Part shown: positions 47,801-52,068 of the stretch, piece after piece
Layout: every line of letters begins with the position of its first letter
Numbering within the stretch: position 1 is the stretch's first letter
Assembly (NCBI GenBank): GCA_036245525.1
Contig: BTPG01000004.1
Coordinates: forward strand, 22,706,983-22,770,982
Direction: 5' to 3'
Length of the DNA: 64,000 nt
From: Semisulcospira habei
Lineage: Eukaryota > Mollusca > Gastropoda > Semisulcospiridae
The notes under the pieces: generated by a model
What the model was told of the DNA's origin: nothing
What the model saw: only the letters and a program-made list of their open reading frames with translations
Databases searched by the model: none
Position numbers and translations under genes: made by a program

Positions 47801-49402
47801 TTCACAAGGCGGGGAAGTGGCGCAGTGGTTAAGGCGTCTGCCTCCAATGCCAAAGGTGCGAGGTTCGATACCGGGTTCTGGCGTTGGATTTTTCTCCTCT
47901 GGTGTCACCGTCTGGGCAGTGGGCAGATGTTCACATCTGCACGGGACATAGACGACCCCGGCCCCCACGAGTCCCCTGCTGCCTTGCAGGCCTGGCCGCT
48001 TGGCTGCGGAAAGGCTAAGGGAGGAAACCCCTGACATCAAAGCCCTCGTGTCTCCGGGGAAGGCTTTTGAGCCAGAGACTAAGACAAGGACAGTCTGATA
48101 TAAAACCTACGACCCGAGGACCTCGATGCCACCGTCCCAGCTTGCTAGGCCATGGCAAACGAACCAAGGGTTTAAAGGGTGGGGCCAGTACTGCGCACAC
48201 TGCACTCCACCAAAAAGCTCCACCGCGCAGGCTTTAGGAAACGCCCACAGACTATGACACTCCTGCAGCCACTGCGGTCGAACCTGCCTGTCCCGGATTG
48301 GCCTCCGCAGCCACGAAAATGCCTGCAGACGACGTGGGCAAGCCCTATAGAATCTTCGTTCGCGAAGTCAAGCCAAGATAATGTTTTCACAAATACTGTT
48401 AACAACTTCAAACCCAAACTTTGTACAAAGATACCTGGTGGTAAGACCTTTTTATGCATACTAATTTGGTTGACCCCTTGGAAAGGTCATAGGTCACAAG
48501 AGATCAGTAAATAAGTAAAATATAGCTATATTTTGACAGAAGATATTTTTTCTCAAATGCTTTCACAACTTCAAATCCACACTTACCAAACTTGGTACGG
48601 AGATACCTGATGGTAAGACCTCCCTATGCATACTATTTGGGATGACCCATCGGAAAGGGTCAAGGTCACAAGATCAGTTAGTAGGTCACAAATAGACTTT
48701 TTTGGACAATTTATTTTGTTTTCTCAAATATTATTTACAACTTCCATCCCAAACCTAGCACAGAGATACCTGATGGTAAGATCTTCCTATGTATGCTAAT
48801 CTGAATGACCCCTCCGGATAGGCCAATGGTCACAAGAGATCAGCAAATGATGGGGAAAATGTATTTTTTGAGGGTAGAATTTCAGGATTTTTGCAAAACT
48901 TTTCAATCAAATTTAGCAGAAAGGTAGCTTATGATAAGACCTTTCTATGTATATAAACTACTCACAAAGGTCAAGGGTTATGGCAGGTTGACAAAAGTGA
49001 AAAATGATTAAATTTTGAGAAAACATGGATTTCGCAGGAACACTTGCTTATTTCAGTGACAGAAAGGTTAAGGTCACAAAGATCAGTCATGCACGTGAGC
49101 CTTAAGGGCTTTGCCATTCTTGTTTCCATTGTTTGTATAATCCCTTTGTGCATATAGCCATGGGTACATTAACAGTAAATAGTACCTGTGTAACGTGCAT
49201 GCATTGGTGGCTTAAATACACTTTTCTTATTGCAATCATTTCATTTCTTAGACAAAGCCGTCTTCATACAGATCCATTTTGTTTATTTATGAGATTATAA
49301 ACTTAGTTGACATTATTTTTAATGCTGATTTCAGGTCTATCGGCTTTGAATACGAAATTAAACTGAAGAAGTGGTGTGAAGAAAAAGGACTGCCCTTCCT
49401 TG
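11720..49402 (+). CDS. CDIN1: CDIN1 (C15orf41)-like nuclease gene, exons 1-8 of an incomplete gene
   Basis: Eight exons (11720-11811, 12130-12175, 24589-24653, 25391-25448, 39749-39827, 46897-46997, 47476-47525, 49335-49402) have GT-AG borders and compatible phases. They join into one open frame of 559 nt, about 186 residues. The order of motifs follows vertebrate CDIN1: SRRQLRQL, IGSIFAQEFQ, MKRTHYRHTS, YYEQF, MLARIVLEKHL, IISKLMRNP, HYGPIVDSIKRSIGFEYE, WCEEKGLPFLG. Human CDIN1 is about 280 residues and ends in a PD-(D/E)XK-type nuclease core of the TPD family. It binds codanin-1 and is mutated in congenital dyserythropoietic anaemia type I. The missing last third, with the core, was not found up to 64000. 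Introns reach 14 kb because of transposon insertions. Identification is from memory of the human protein, not a search. Confidence 0.85.
12130..12175 (+). CDS. CDIN1: CDIN1-like exon 2
   Basis: The acceptor TTTCAG precedes G-ATA-CCA and the donor GTAAAA follows. It reads IPFETIGSIFAQEFQ, corresponding to the human LLSIFSQEYQ region. At 46 nt it is a very short exon, and its phases fit exons 1 and 3 exactly. Confidence 0.85.
12176..13660. other. Start of intron 2, no gene recognised
   Basis: AT-rich intron sequence with no gene recognised. At about 13295-13440 it contains a diverged relative of the MITE at 9986-10204 (TGCATGGAAATTTACAGCC and GGCATGCATTCCATG). Confidence 0.5.
13662..13732. repeat. 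Short hairpin element, family H1, copy 1
   Basis: This is a 71-bp near-perfect palindrome running TAGTTCAAGGATGGTGCC ... GGCACCACCCTTGAACTA with a small loop around GATAATA. Relatives are at 24843-24912, 25118-25189 and 40330-40400, all in introns of the CDIN1-like gene. It could be a minimal fold-back MITE. Confidence 0.8.
14394..15250. repeat. Tandem-monomer repeat family P, copy 1, split by a LINE
   Basis: This begins TTGGCTCATGTGCGAAGC and contains the family blocks TTCTCGGAGACTATTCAA, AGCCATATTTTGACAAAAGA and CTCAAATACTATTCACAAC. It is interrupted at 14693-15131 by LINE copy C. Other copies are at about 16150-16752, 17380-17700, 20709-21702 and 47553-49122. Confidence 0.7.
14681..15143 (-). 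mobile_element. 5'-truncated RTE-like LINE with 12-bp target duplication (copy C)
   Basis: The insert 14693-15131 encodes the end of the LINE ORF on the minus strand: AVLLYGAETWRLTKTTVNRV, RRRWGWIGHSLRKPASSITR, GRPRNSWRRDLQADIKRL. It is flanked by ATGCTTAGACTC at 14681-14692 and 15132-15143. The remaining frame is intact, so this is a fairly young insertion. It split an older family P repeat. Confidence 0.93.
15313..15373 (+). repeat. G-rich low-complexity tract
   Basis: Runs of 7-10 G separated by single A or T residues. It lies inside the second half of the segmental duplication and is absent from the first half, so it arose after duplication. G-quadruplex formation is possible. Confidence 0.7.
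16150..16752 (+). repeat. Tandem-monomer repeat family P, copy 2
   Basis: A diverged copy with the family landmarks AACTTTAACATTGGCATTTC, GGTCACAGAGGGTTGACA and a right end near ACACGTGAACCATAAGGACA and TTGCCTTTCTTGTT. It has fewer internal monomers than the copy at 20709. Confidence 0.65.
17014..17166 (+). pseudogene. Short LINE reverse-transcriptase remnant
   Basis: An open stretch of about 50 codons ends LLPELMHSHILGEGQAGFR followed by PGYSTADTTAVGQ and a stop. The GQAGFRPG-x-ST-x-D block is the conserved second motif of LINE reverse transcriptases. Nothing else of the element is clear, so the clade is not assigned. Confidence 0.55.
17380..17700 (+). repeat. Tandem-monomer repeat family P, partial copy
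   Basis: Two monomers share GGTCAAGGGTCACAAGAAAT, GAAATAGGTACAAGATAGCC, TTGGTAAAGAGATACCTGAT and TGCATATTTATTTGGATGACC with the other family P copies. No intact ends were seen. Confidence 0.6.
17701..19190. other. Intron sequence, no gene recognised
   Basis: AT-rich. A weak tRNA-like block GAGCTGGGTGGCTCGGTGG at about 18580 resembles a SINE head but has no matching box B nearby. All open frames are short. Confidence 0.5.
19193..19264 (-). repeat. tRNA-like sequence, possible SINE head (tRNA-Gly-like)
   Basis: On the minus strand TTAGTGCAGTGGTAAGG resembles box A and GGGTTCAAGTCC is a good box B. Between them TTGCCAC would be an anticodon loop with GCC. A T-rich run follows the 3' side. The stems are imperfect, so it is a tRNA-derived repeat or pseudogene, not a working tRNA gene. 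Confidence 0.55.
19265..20708. other. Intron sequence, no gene recognised
   Basis: AT-rich, with TTTGGGCGTAG repeated twice near 19370-19400. No coding signal longer than about 110 codons was seen, and none was recognised. Confidence 0.5.
20709..21702 (+). repeat. Tandem-monomer repeat family P, most complete copy
   Basis: The left end is GGCTCACGTGCGAAGCAAAA and the right end is CACGTGAGCCATAATGGC and TTTGCCTATCTTGTT, so the outer ends carry an inverted GGCTCACGTG. Inside are about five diverged monomers of roughly 140-180 bp, each with GGTCAAGGTCAC-, GAAATAGGTC-, TATTTTGACAAAAGATG-, TACAGAGATACCTGATG- and CTATGCATACTAATTTGG-like blocks. The layout, a terminal motif around an internal tandem array, recalls non-autonomous Helitron-like or pearl-type elements of bivalves. 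That link is inference. Confidence 0.72.
21935..22148. repeat. Tandem duplication of about 100 bp with G-rich core
   Basis: Two direct copies (about 21940-22038 and 22039-22142) share ATTAATGCACCTAATTTCTG, a GGGGGGACGGGGGAGGG core of variable length, and GAAGGAATATGCAGATAAAT. The G-rich cores differ mainly in length and are strong G-quadruplex candidates on the plus strand. Confidence 0.85.
22149..24588. other. End of intron 2, no gene recognised
   Basis: AT-rich sequence followed, from about 24240, by a GC-richer stretch with CA/TG-rich simple sequence. No transposon protein was found. Confidence 0.5.
24589..24653 (+). CDS. CDIN1: CDIN1-like exon 3
   Basis: The acceptor is TTTTTCAG and the donor GTAAGAG. 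It reads KKMKRTHYRHTSLQAQEKYY followed by E and a split codon. This corresponds to the human [20 protein letters not shown] segment, including the shared KRTH and YY residues. Phase 0 in and phase 2 out fit the neighbours. Confidence 0.88.
24673..24746. repeat. Short hairpin element, family H2, copy 1
   Basis: TGTGTATGCAGCCACCAGTA and its inverted partner TACCTGTGGGTGCATGCACA form a short palindrome 20 bp after exon 3. Relatives are at 47246-47331 and 49146-49212. Confidence 0.65.
24843..24912. repeat. Short hairpin element, family H1, copy 2
   Basis: A palindrome of about 70 bp: AAGGGTAGTGCCAGATTAGC ... GCTAGTCTGGCGCTACCCTT with loop ATCC. It has the best preserved stem of the four copies, with paired compensating differences. 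Confidence 0.8.
25118..25189. repeat. Short hairpin element, family H1, copy 3
   Basis: TAGTTCAAGGGTGGTGTCAG on the left and TGCTTGAACTA on the right, with a degraded centre. It lies about 200 bp from copy 2. Confidence 0.7.
25391..25448 (+). CDS. CDIN1: CDIN1-like exon 4
   Basis: The acceptor is CCCTGTAG and the donor GTAAAT. It reads FHTKAEAKEDHILVKMANK, equivalent to the human LLDLANE region. The 58-nt exon enters in phase 2 and leaves in phase 0, matching exons 3 and 5. Confidence 0.8.
25449..25894. other. Start of intron 4
   Basis: No gene was recognised between exon 4 and the Gypsy LTR. Confidence 0.5.
25895..26747 (-). repeat. 3' LTR of Gypsy-like element
   Basis: On the minus strand the LTR starts TGTTACG at 26747 and ends CGTAACA at about 25895 (a second TGTTACG at 25888 makes the end uncertain by 7 bp). 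A TATATAAGG promoter box lies near 26234-26242 and an ATTAAA possible poly(A) signal near 26044, in the right order. A polypurine tract immediately precedes it. The matching 5' LTR was not found. Confidence 0.8.
26748..26766 (-). promoter_or_regulatory. Polypurine tract of the Gypsy-like element
   Basis: On the minus strand AAGAGGGGGGGGGGTAA directly precedes the LTR start TGTTACG. This is the expected plus-strand primer site for LTR-retrotransposon reverse transcription. Confidence 0.8.
26956..29212 (-). pseudogene. Gypsy-like gag-pol fragment without integrase
   Basis: On the minus strand the order is the gag zinc knuckle CFLCGKKGHKAIWC (about 29158-29203), aspartic protease with LRDTGCSCIIV (near 28830), reverse transcriptase with FSKIDLSKGYWQIKV, MPFGMVNSGATL and YWDDILI (usually Y-V/I/L-DD), then RNase H with LRTDASNEGVGAVL, TIEKECLAI and TDHQPLNYL. 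It ends GADYLSRAV and a stop. One in-frame TGA lies at about 27698-27700, where Arg is expected. The polypurine tract and LTR follow after only about 190 bp, and no integrase is present downstream or between protease and RT. The 5' side is cut at 29212 by another repeat. It is therefore a non-autonomous or deleted element. Confidence 0.88.
29213..29772 (-). repeat. Dispersed 550-bp repeat R1, copy 1 (inverted relative to copy 2)
   Basis: This is the reverse complement of 56032-56585. Shared blocks include CAGTGATTAGGTTGAGTTTT, AAAATCAATAGGTCATTTTG, ACGCTCGGTCACCCTTGTAG, TGGGCGTGGTCTAGTAGTCT and the end ACTCAGTTTGAG. It replaces the 5' part of the Gypsy element. The start CAGTG would suit a hAT-type end, but no partner terminus was found. 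Confidence 0.75.
29773..31425. other. Unannotated interval
   Basis: AT-rich with low coding potential. TTCCCTTCACCACTCTCCTA and TTCCCTTCACCTCTCTCCCG form a short direct duplication at 30536-30600. Open frames near 30.6-31.35 kb on both strands look non-coding. Confidence 0.5.
31426..33645 (+). mobile_element. DIRS-like element copy 2, 5'-truncated
   Basis: It starts within the pol region (LLHWRPSSADL) with no gag or RT core. It continues through RNase H (LCVNASLSGWGAHLL; ADSLLRRGQLLHTEWTL), the DIRS block and tyrosine recombinase, and ends with an internal complementary region (33295-33382) and right terminal repeat (33383-33645). Recombinase motifs visible are TRRVYEGKWRVLCSWCEDQ, VQAMATSLAFDQNCAVKDIV with the H position in HTHE-like context, and TFARFYLRDLAGQR. 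Internal stops are numerous. It is closer to copy 1 (GATGACATGACT ends) than to copy 3 (GATGGCATTACT ends). Confidence 0.88.
34706..36804. mobile_element. TTAA-flanked 2.1 kb DNA transposon with RAG1-N-like remnant
   Basis: The ends are TTAACTCTTCCGCGCACG (34706) and the complement of TTAACTCTTCGACGCACG (36804): 18-bp inverted ends with two mismatches, including the TTAA target. This is piggyBac-like. The insertion lies in the linker of the CR1/L2-like LINE, whose coding resumes with EELNKFYARIDCHDSE on the far side. Inside, near 35249-35430, a degraded reading frame has SLCRICRAERAKGKG and, after a frameshift, AFHGIDVCTDEEDKH followed by LKGMC. No transposase core was recognised. It is a non-autonomous or decayed copy. 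Confidence 0.72.
35249..35480 (+). pseudogene. Zinc-binding-motif remnant resembling RAG1 N-terminal region
   Basis: An ATG opens MERLSSLCRICRAERAKGKG. The frame then shifts near 35330 and continues with CVDYVDDLSAFHGIDVCTDE and HLKGMCREP. The C-x2-C start and the I-D-V ... D ... H ... C spacing resemble the Cys/His region before the RING of vertebrate RAG1 (LCRIC and IDV with a downstream H and C). A mollusc transposon family with a RAG1-N-like protein (N-RAG-TP in Aplysia) is known. Membership here is inference from a short degraded match. Confidence 0.45.
37190..37606 (+). mobile_element. tRNA-derived SINE with ATT-repeat tail
   Basis: The head has box A GTGGCGCAGTGGTTAAGG and box B GGTTCGAGACC, and is shared with the SINE at 47808 (both continue into TTTTCTCCTCT-GTGTCACCGT). 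The 3' end AAGCGCCTATATAATAACCG followed by TATTATTATTAT is typical of tails borrowed from L2/CR1-like LINEs. Flanks GTGCGTATGTATGTATG and GTGCGTGTGTATGTATG look like a target duplication but are simple sequence. Confidence 0.85.
38070..38095 (+). repeat. CT microsatellite
   Basis: A short uninterrupted CT run inside the 1.5 kb insertion. Confidence 0.9.
39186..39748. other. End of intron 4
   Basis: No gene was seen. It contains only an isolated LINE/SINE tail at 39540-39612 (TAAGCGCTATATAAGTAGCC then ATT repeats). Confidence 0.55.
39749..39827 (+). CDS. CDIN1: CDIN1-like exon 5
   Basis: The acceptor is CGTTTCAG and the donor GTAAAT. It reads LGLSPCMLARIVLEKHLNLT then GLSRDA and a split G. 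This matches the human APSLMARLILERFL region. The 14.3 kb intron before it is the largest in the window and is mostly transposon. Confidence 0.86.
40330..40400. repeat. Short hairpin element, family H1, copy 4
   Basis: TAGTTCAAGGTTAGT ... CACTACCCTAGAACTA with an internal CAGGTGCC loop region. The stem is more diverged than in the other three copies. Confidence 0.7.
40898..41075 (+). repeat. DIRS copy 3 left terminal inverted repeat
   Basis: This is the complement of about 46680-46850. Shared blocks are CAGCCTAAGACCCTTTGTGT, GTATCCAAGTGACCGGGTAG and GCCATGCATTCCC. Confidence 0.85.
41258..43200 (+). pseudogene. DIRS copy 3 gag-like ORF1
   Basis: The first part (41258-41713) has a Cys-rich block: CRRCKGFQWPTDSHTLCLPC then SGCYSSCTCAQC. 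The Arg/Ser/Pro-rich middle and the C-terminal part (TLRALDEAVRTISAILPLEG; MKRFKTLPQPTGC) match the other copy. Several stops (for example after CGIGISLRTP) break it. The Cys block could bind RNA or zinc. The function is inferred from its first-ORF position. Confidence 0.72.
43496..45603 (+). pseudogene. DIRS copy 3 RT / RNase H polyprotein
   Basis: The RT start (FRGVIATLLQKAATEVV) ends at a TAG after FVVLKPGG where copy 1 has KPGGRW. A frameshift later, a 625-codon open stretch holds SLDLSDAYLHFPMH, FDLNLSPWVV, YLDD in SNYLDDLLLKNQD, RNase H (CADASLVGWGAHLL; INWLELKAVCLAL; LSDNATVVAYY; LADSLSQLGQ) and MIDLFATRWHKQLPAF with DPLAWVVDALAVSWEGL. All RNase H acidic residues are present. This is the best preserved DIRS pol in the window. 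Confidence 0.88.
45420..46440 (+). pseudogene. DIRS copy 3 tyrosine recombinase
   Basis: Landmarks are LEVVQQALTAQGFSDAAVEA, the box I arginine in ATDARVSELHALSVDLAC, box II in AHEVRTVAASVSFDRNC, and the tyrosine in STFARFYLRDLSGQ. The parts are in three frames. The last 110 codons (46032-46373) are uninterrupted. Confidence 0.85.
46547..46890 (+). repeat. DIRS copy 3 internal complementary region and right repeat
   Basis: AGTAATGCCATCGGTAATGT and TTTGAGGAAAC (complement of the left end) run into GTATTTTTCTCTAAAATG and TTTTTTCGAAAAATACTTAC (complement of the right end). The right inverted repeat follows, ending TTTAGAGAAAAATACATTTT at 46890. Confidence 0.88.
46897..46997 (+). CDS. CDIN1: CDIN1-like exon 6, acceptor next to DIRS end
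   Basis: The acceptor TTCACAG lies at 46890-46896 and the donor GTAAGG follows 46997. It reads GGDAGTANFRTIISKLMRNP then TDIDDPTLAREVLE, equivalent to the human SIINSMLRDPSQI region. Only about 6-7 bases of original intron remain between the DIRS right end and the exon. The polypyrimidine and branch-point context is therefore now supplied by transposon sequence. Confidence 0.88.
47246..47331. repeat. Short hairpin element, family H2, copy 2
   Basis: AACCCCCCTTGTGCATGCAG, CCACCAGTACTG, a TTAACACTATAG centre, then CAGTACTAGTGG and TTGCATGTACAAGGGAGGTT. It is the best preserved member of the family, with a stem of about 35 bp. Confidence 0.78.
47476..47525 (+). CDS. CDIN1: CDIN1-like exon 7
   Basis: The acceptor is CATTTTCAG and the donor GTAAAC. 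It reads CNVADEHYGPIVDSIK with AG of a split Arg codon. This matches the human YGPLVDCIK stretch. It is 50 nt long, phase 0 in and 2 out. Confidence 0.9.
47553..49122 (+). repeat. Tandem-monomer repeat family P, copy split by a SINE
   Basis: It starts TTGGCTCAAGTGCAAAGCAAA and ends CACGTGAGCCTTAAGGGCTT and TGCCATTCTTGTT. Internal monomers carry GGTCAAGGTCACAGGGGATC, TGGTACGGAGATACCTGATG and related blocks. The SINE at 47808-48380 interrupts the first monomer. It lies in intron 7. Confidence 0.72.
47796..48392 (+). mobile_element. tRNA-derived SINE of about 573 bp with 12-bp target duplication
   Basis: The insert 47808-48380 starts with a tRNA-like head (box A TGGCGCAGTGGTTAAGG, box B GGTTCGATACC) shared with the SINE at 37190. 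A long GC-rich body and a 3' end GAATCTTCGTTCGCGAAGTC and AAGCCAAGATA follow. ATGTTTTCACAA flanks both sides (47796-47807, 48381-48392). The body differs fully from the other SINE after about 90 bp, so the two families share only the head. Confidence 0.9.
49146..49212. repeat. Short hairpin element, family H2, copy 3
   Basis: TAATCCCTTTGTGCATATAG and its rough inverted partner around GTACCTGTGTAACGTGCATG. It is the most diverged copy. Confidence 0.5.
49335..49402 (+). CDS. CDIN1: CDIN1-like exon 8
   Basis: The acceptor is TGATTTCAG and the donor GTAAGT. It reads SIGFEYEIKLKKWCEEKGLP then FL and a split G. This matches human [21 protein letters not shown]. The next exon should start with the Asp/Lys-rich lead into the nuclease core and was not found before 64000. 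Confidence 0.9.
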
Positions 49403-49408
49403 GTAAGT

Positions 49409-49410
<2 letters not shown>

Positions 49411-49481
<71 letters not shown>

Positions 49482-49494
49482 CGTGCGTGTGTGA
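49411..49494 (+). repeat. TG microsatellite directly after exon 8 donor
   Basis: About 80 bp of TG repeats begin within 10 bases of the GTAAGT donor. A second TG run is at 50021-50070. Confidence 0.95.
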
Positions 49495-49650
49495 AGCATA
49501 GACCTCACAAGTGTGCCCATTTTCAGCCAATCAGAAAATAGAAACATATTGCTGCAGTGCAGTGCTGTTGCTGGATCCCGCAAGCTTTCTCGTAAATACG
49601 CAAGGAAATGGTGAAGTGCGATACTGTTTGTGCGTATAAATTTTACTGAA

Positions 49651-50036
49651 ATGGTCAGGCATTGCCATTGGGGTACCTGCAATCGGGACGAAAGGTATCT
49701 GAAACCACCAAAGAAAAGCTTCTGGCTTTTTCCTCCCAAAACCAACGCGATGGGCTGAATAAAAACTTGCTGTAGACCGCATACTGATATCAACATCGAG
49801 ATACTACCCCTAGAGGACAAGAGCAAACGCAGAGCTGTTTGTATGCAGTAAGTGTCATTTTTCTAGTTTGTTCTGAAAACGGTGACAATTCACTTGCGCA
49901 AGTGGTACATAAGTCAGCGATTGAGTTACCATGGCTGGAGCATGCTGTACTGCTCAATAACGTGCAAGCACTCGCTATCGGGCAGTACCGCTACACTGAT
50001 CTGCACACTTGGGATTAATGTGTGTGTGTGTGTGTG

Positions 50037-50070
<34 letters not shown>

Positions 50071-51915
50071 TTTTAAATATGGAATTAACTTTCCAGAGGC
50101 ACCATAACCAAAGGTTTATGCGCATACGTTTCTTCAGTCTGCACTCTCTCATTGTGACAAATCATGACAAACACAAATAGATAACATCAGTCCTACAGGA
50201 ACACATTTCATAAGATCTCTTTATGATGAGTATATATTCATGCAACGTGTTTCTTCTCAGCATTTGTGGGATGACGAACGCAGTGAGTTGCACCCCTACC
50301 CAATTCCAGCAGATGAGTCACCTGTCAACAAATCCAGACTGCTCACAAAAGGGTGCAGTACAGATGCTGTAAAATCTTCACAGGAAGATCAAGTCTTGCA
50401 ACATACACTCGACACTGTAGCTGGCAAGTATGGGGCAACAGAACAATTAAGTAAGTATATCTTTGTGTACATATATGCTGACAATAAAAGCATAGGTGCA
50501 TACCTAATATTTCGCTTACACTCTGTGATGACATTTCACTTTCCAAGTAAGGCTTTCATTGTTCTCTGTAGAAAGCAGACAGTGTGAAACGGTGATACCA
50601 TGAATGGAATGTCTGGTGTGATTTGCGATACATTTACATCCCTTTGGGTGAAAACAATAACCTGTGACATTTAGCTGGCCTTGCACCTGTGTGTAGTATG
50701 AATGTGACTTCTTCAGTCCCACGCTGGTGTTGTCAGATACTTTCACACAAAATCCTGGGAACTGACATGCCTCGAGTATGGTGGAATTTATGGATGTAGC
50801 TGGGCATTTGACTTTGATTATGCCTGTCTGGTCACTGTCATACACTTTGAGTTGATTCTAGAAATAGAAACTGTGGATTAACCACAATGCTGCGCTTGTG
50901 CAGGTGTCTGTCAGGAAGTACTTCTAAATATTTACTATTCGCAGTGTCCTCATGTTGTTTACATAAAATGTGGCTGCAGCTGAGAATAAAGAGTGTGAAA
51001 AGATTCTGTCAAGACATTTGTCAGAAACGTTTGCTTTTCTATATAGATCTCTGTGGAAGTTTGATGTTGTGAGTTTCTGTTTTTTGTTTCCTCTACCCAG
51101 TGATTAGAACGGGTCTGTTCTCTGTTCTTTCCTCAAGTTTCTGTTCCCAGGGTCACCCTGGTCAGCCCCACAGGGTGGGTTTTCCCATCTATTGTGGGGC
51201 ATGTGTTTCTGTCTACCCTTGGTCCATCCACCTGTATTTTCCCTTTTTAAACTCTCCCTACTGTCTGCGCTGCCTGTAGCTCTTTTTATTGGATGTGTGT
51301 TGCTAAATGGTCTTAGCTTTATTTAGTGTATTAGACCAGCTGGCGACATACATTCAATATTCTGTTAATTTTTTTTTCACAAGCAGTGCAGGCACGTCCT
51401 GAGAAAGTCTTGTTGCTGTCGGGACGTTAAGCAATGTACAACCAACCAACCTCAAGTTTCTCAGGAGTTGGACACTAACTGGTCAAGCGAAGGCGATCCA
51501 GTTCTTGTGGGAGATCAACTGGGGATCTCGTTGTCACACACGTCAGCGACCCTGTTGATTCCCTGGCATTGGCTTTCTTTTCAGTCTCCTGATCTGTGGA
51601 CAAATATTGAGTGCAGCTTTAGAAATACATTTGACGTTTTAAGTTAATCATATACATATACTATTTATAATTTGTGTAATTTCTCTTTTGGGGATTTCAC
51701 CATTAGACTACCTGGCCATGGCTGCAGAGTGCGAAGTCTAAAATAGCAAGCTGGAAGATAAAGATAGACCTGCTGGAGGAGGAGATCAGATCAAGAATTT
51801 GACAAATCTGAATGACCCCATCTCAAGGCTGCAAAGAACTAAAGGTGTGCAGACGCAACCAGCAGAAGAAGAAGTATTTGGAGTGGACTTTGTGAGAAAA
51901 AAGCAGAGACAATGA
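49651..51915 (+). pseudogene. THAP-domain gene or transposon-derived THAP ORF, decayed, three exon-like parts
   Basis: Part one (49651-49847) starts MVRHCHWGTCNRDERYLKPP, the C-x4-C start of a THAP zinc-binding domain, then FWLFPPKTNAMG, a TGA where THAP domains have Trp, and IKTCCRPHTDINIE and AVCMQ. Part two (50261-50450) follows a TTCTTCTCAG acceptor and reads HLWDDERSELHPYPIPADES, ending at GTAAGT. Part three (51707-51915) follows CATTAG and reads YLAMAAECEV, a stop, then NSKLEDKDRPAGG, possibly a coiled coil. THAP domains bind DNA in host regulators and in some DDE transposases. The nonsense codon and a phase mismatch between parts one and two argue for a pseudogene. It sits inside CDIN1 intron 8. 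Confidence 0.68.
51131..51461 (+). mobile_element. SINE-like repeat, family S1, copy 2, with 12-bp target duplication
   Basis: The insert 51143-51449 matches family S1 and ends GTTAAGCAATGTACAACC plus AACC repeats. CCTCAAGTTTCT stands at 51131-51142 and 51450-51461. It is inserted between the second and third exon-like parts of the THAP sequence. Confidence 0.85.
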
Positions 51916-52068
51916 AACAACCTGTTTCAGTTCTACACTGAGTTAAACATGTTTTTGGCTTTGTTGTCATTTTTGTTGCCAAATGGTCAATCTTTTAAGC
52001 ACAAGTATAGTGAAAAAGGACAGACTTTCAGCACCTACAACCACACGATAGACTTTCTCACTCTTTAC

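Noticed and set aside
49287..49826. 179-codon minus-strand frame
   Set aside because: It runs through the TG microsatellite (His-Thr repeats) and antisense to exon 8 and the THAP start.
50261..50450. Exon 9 of the CDIN1-like gene
   Set aside because: The phase from exon 8 gives an immediate stop and the residues do not resemble the CDIN1 nuclease core. It fits the THAP sequence instead.
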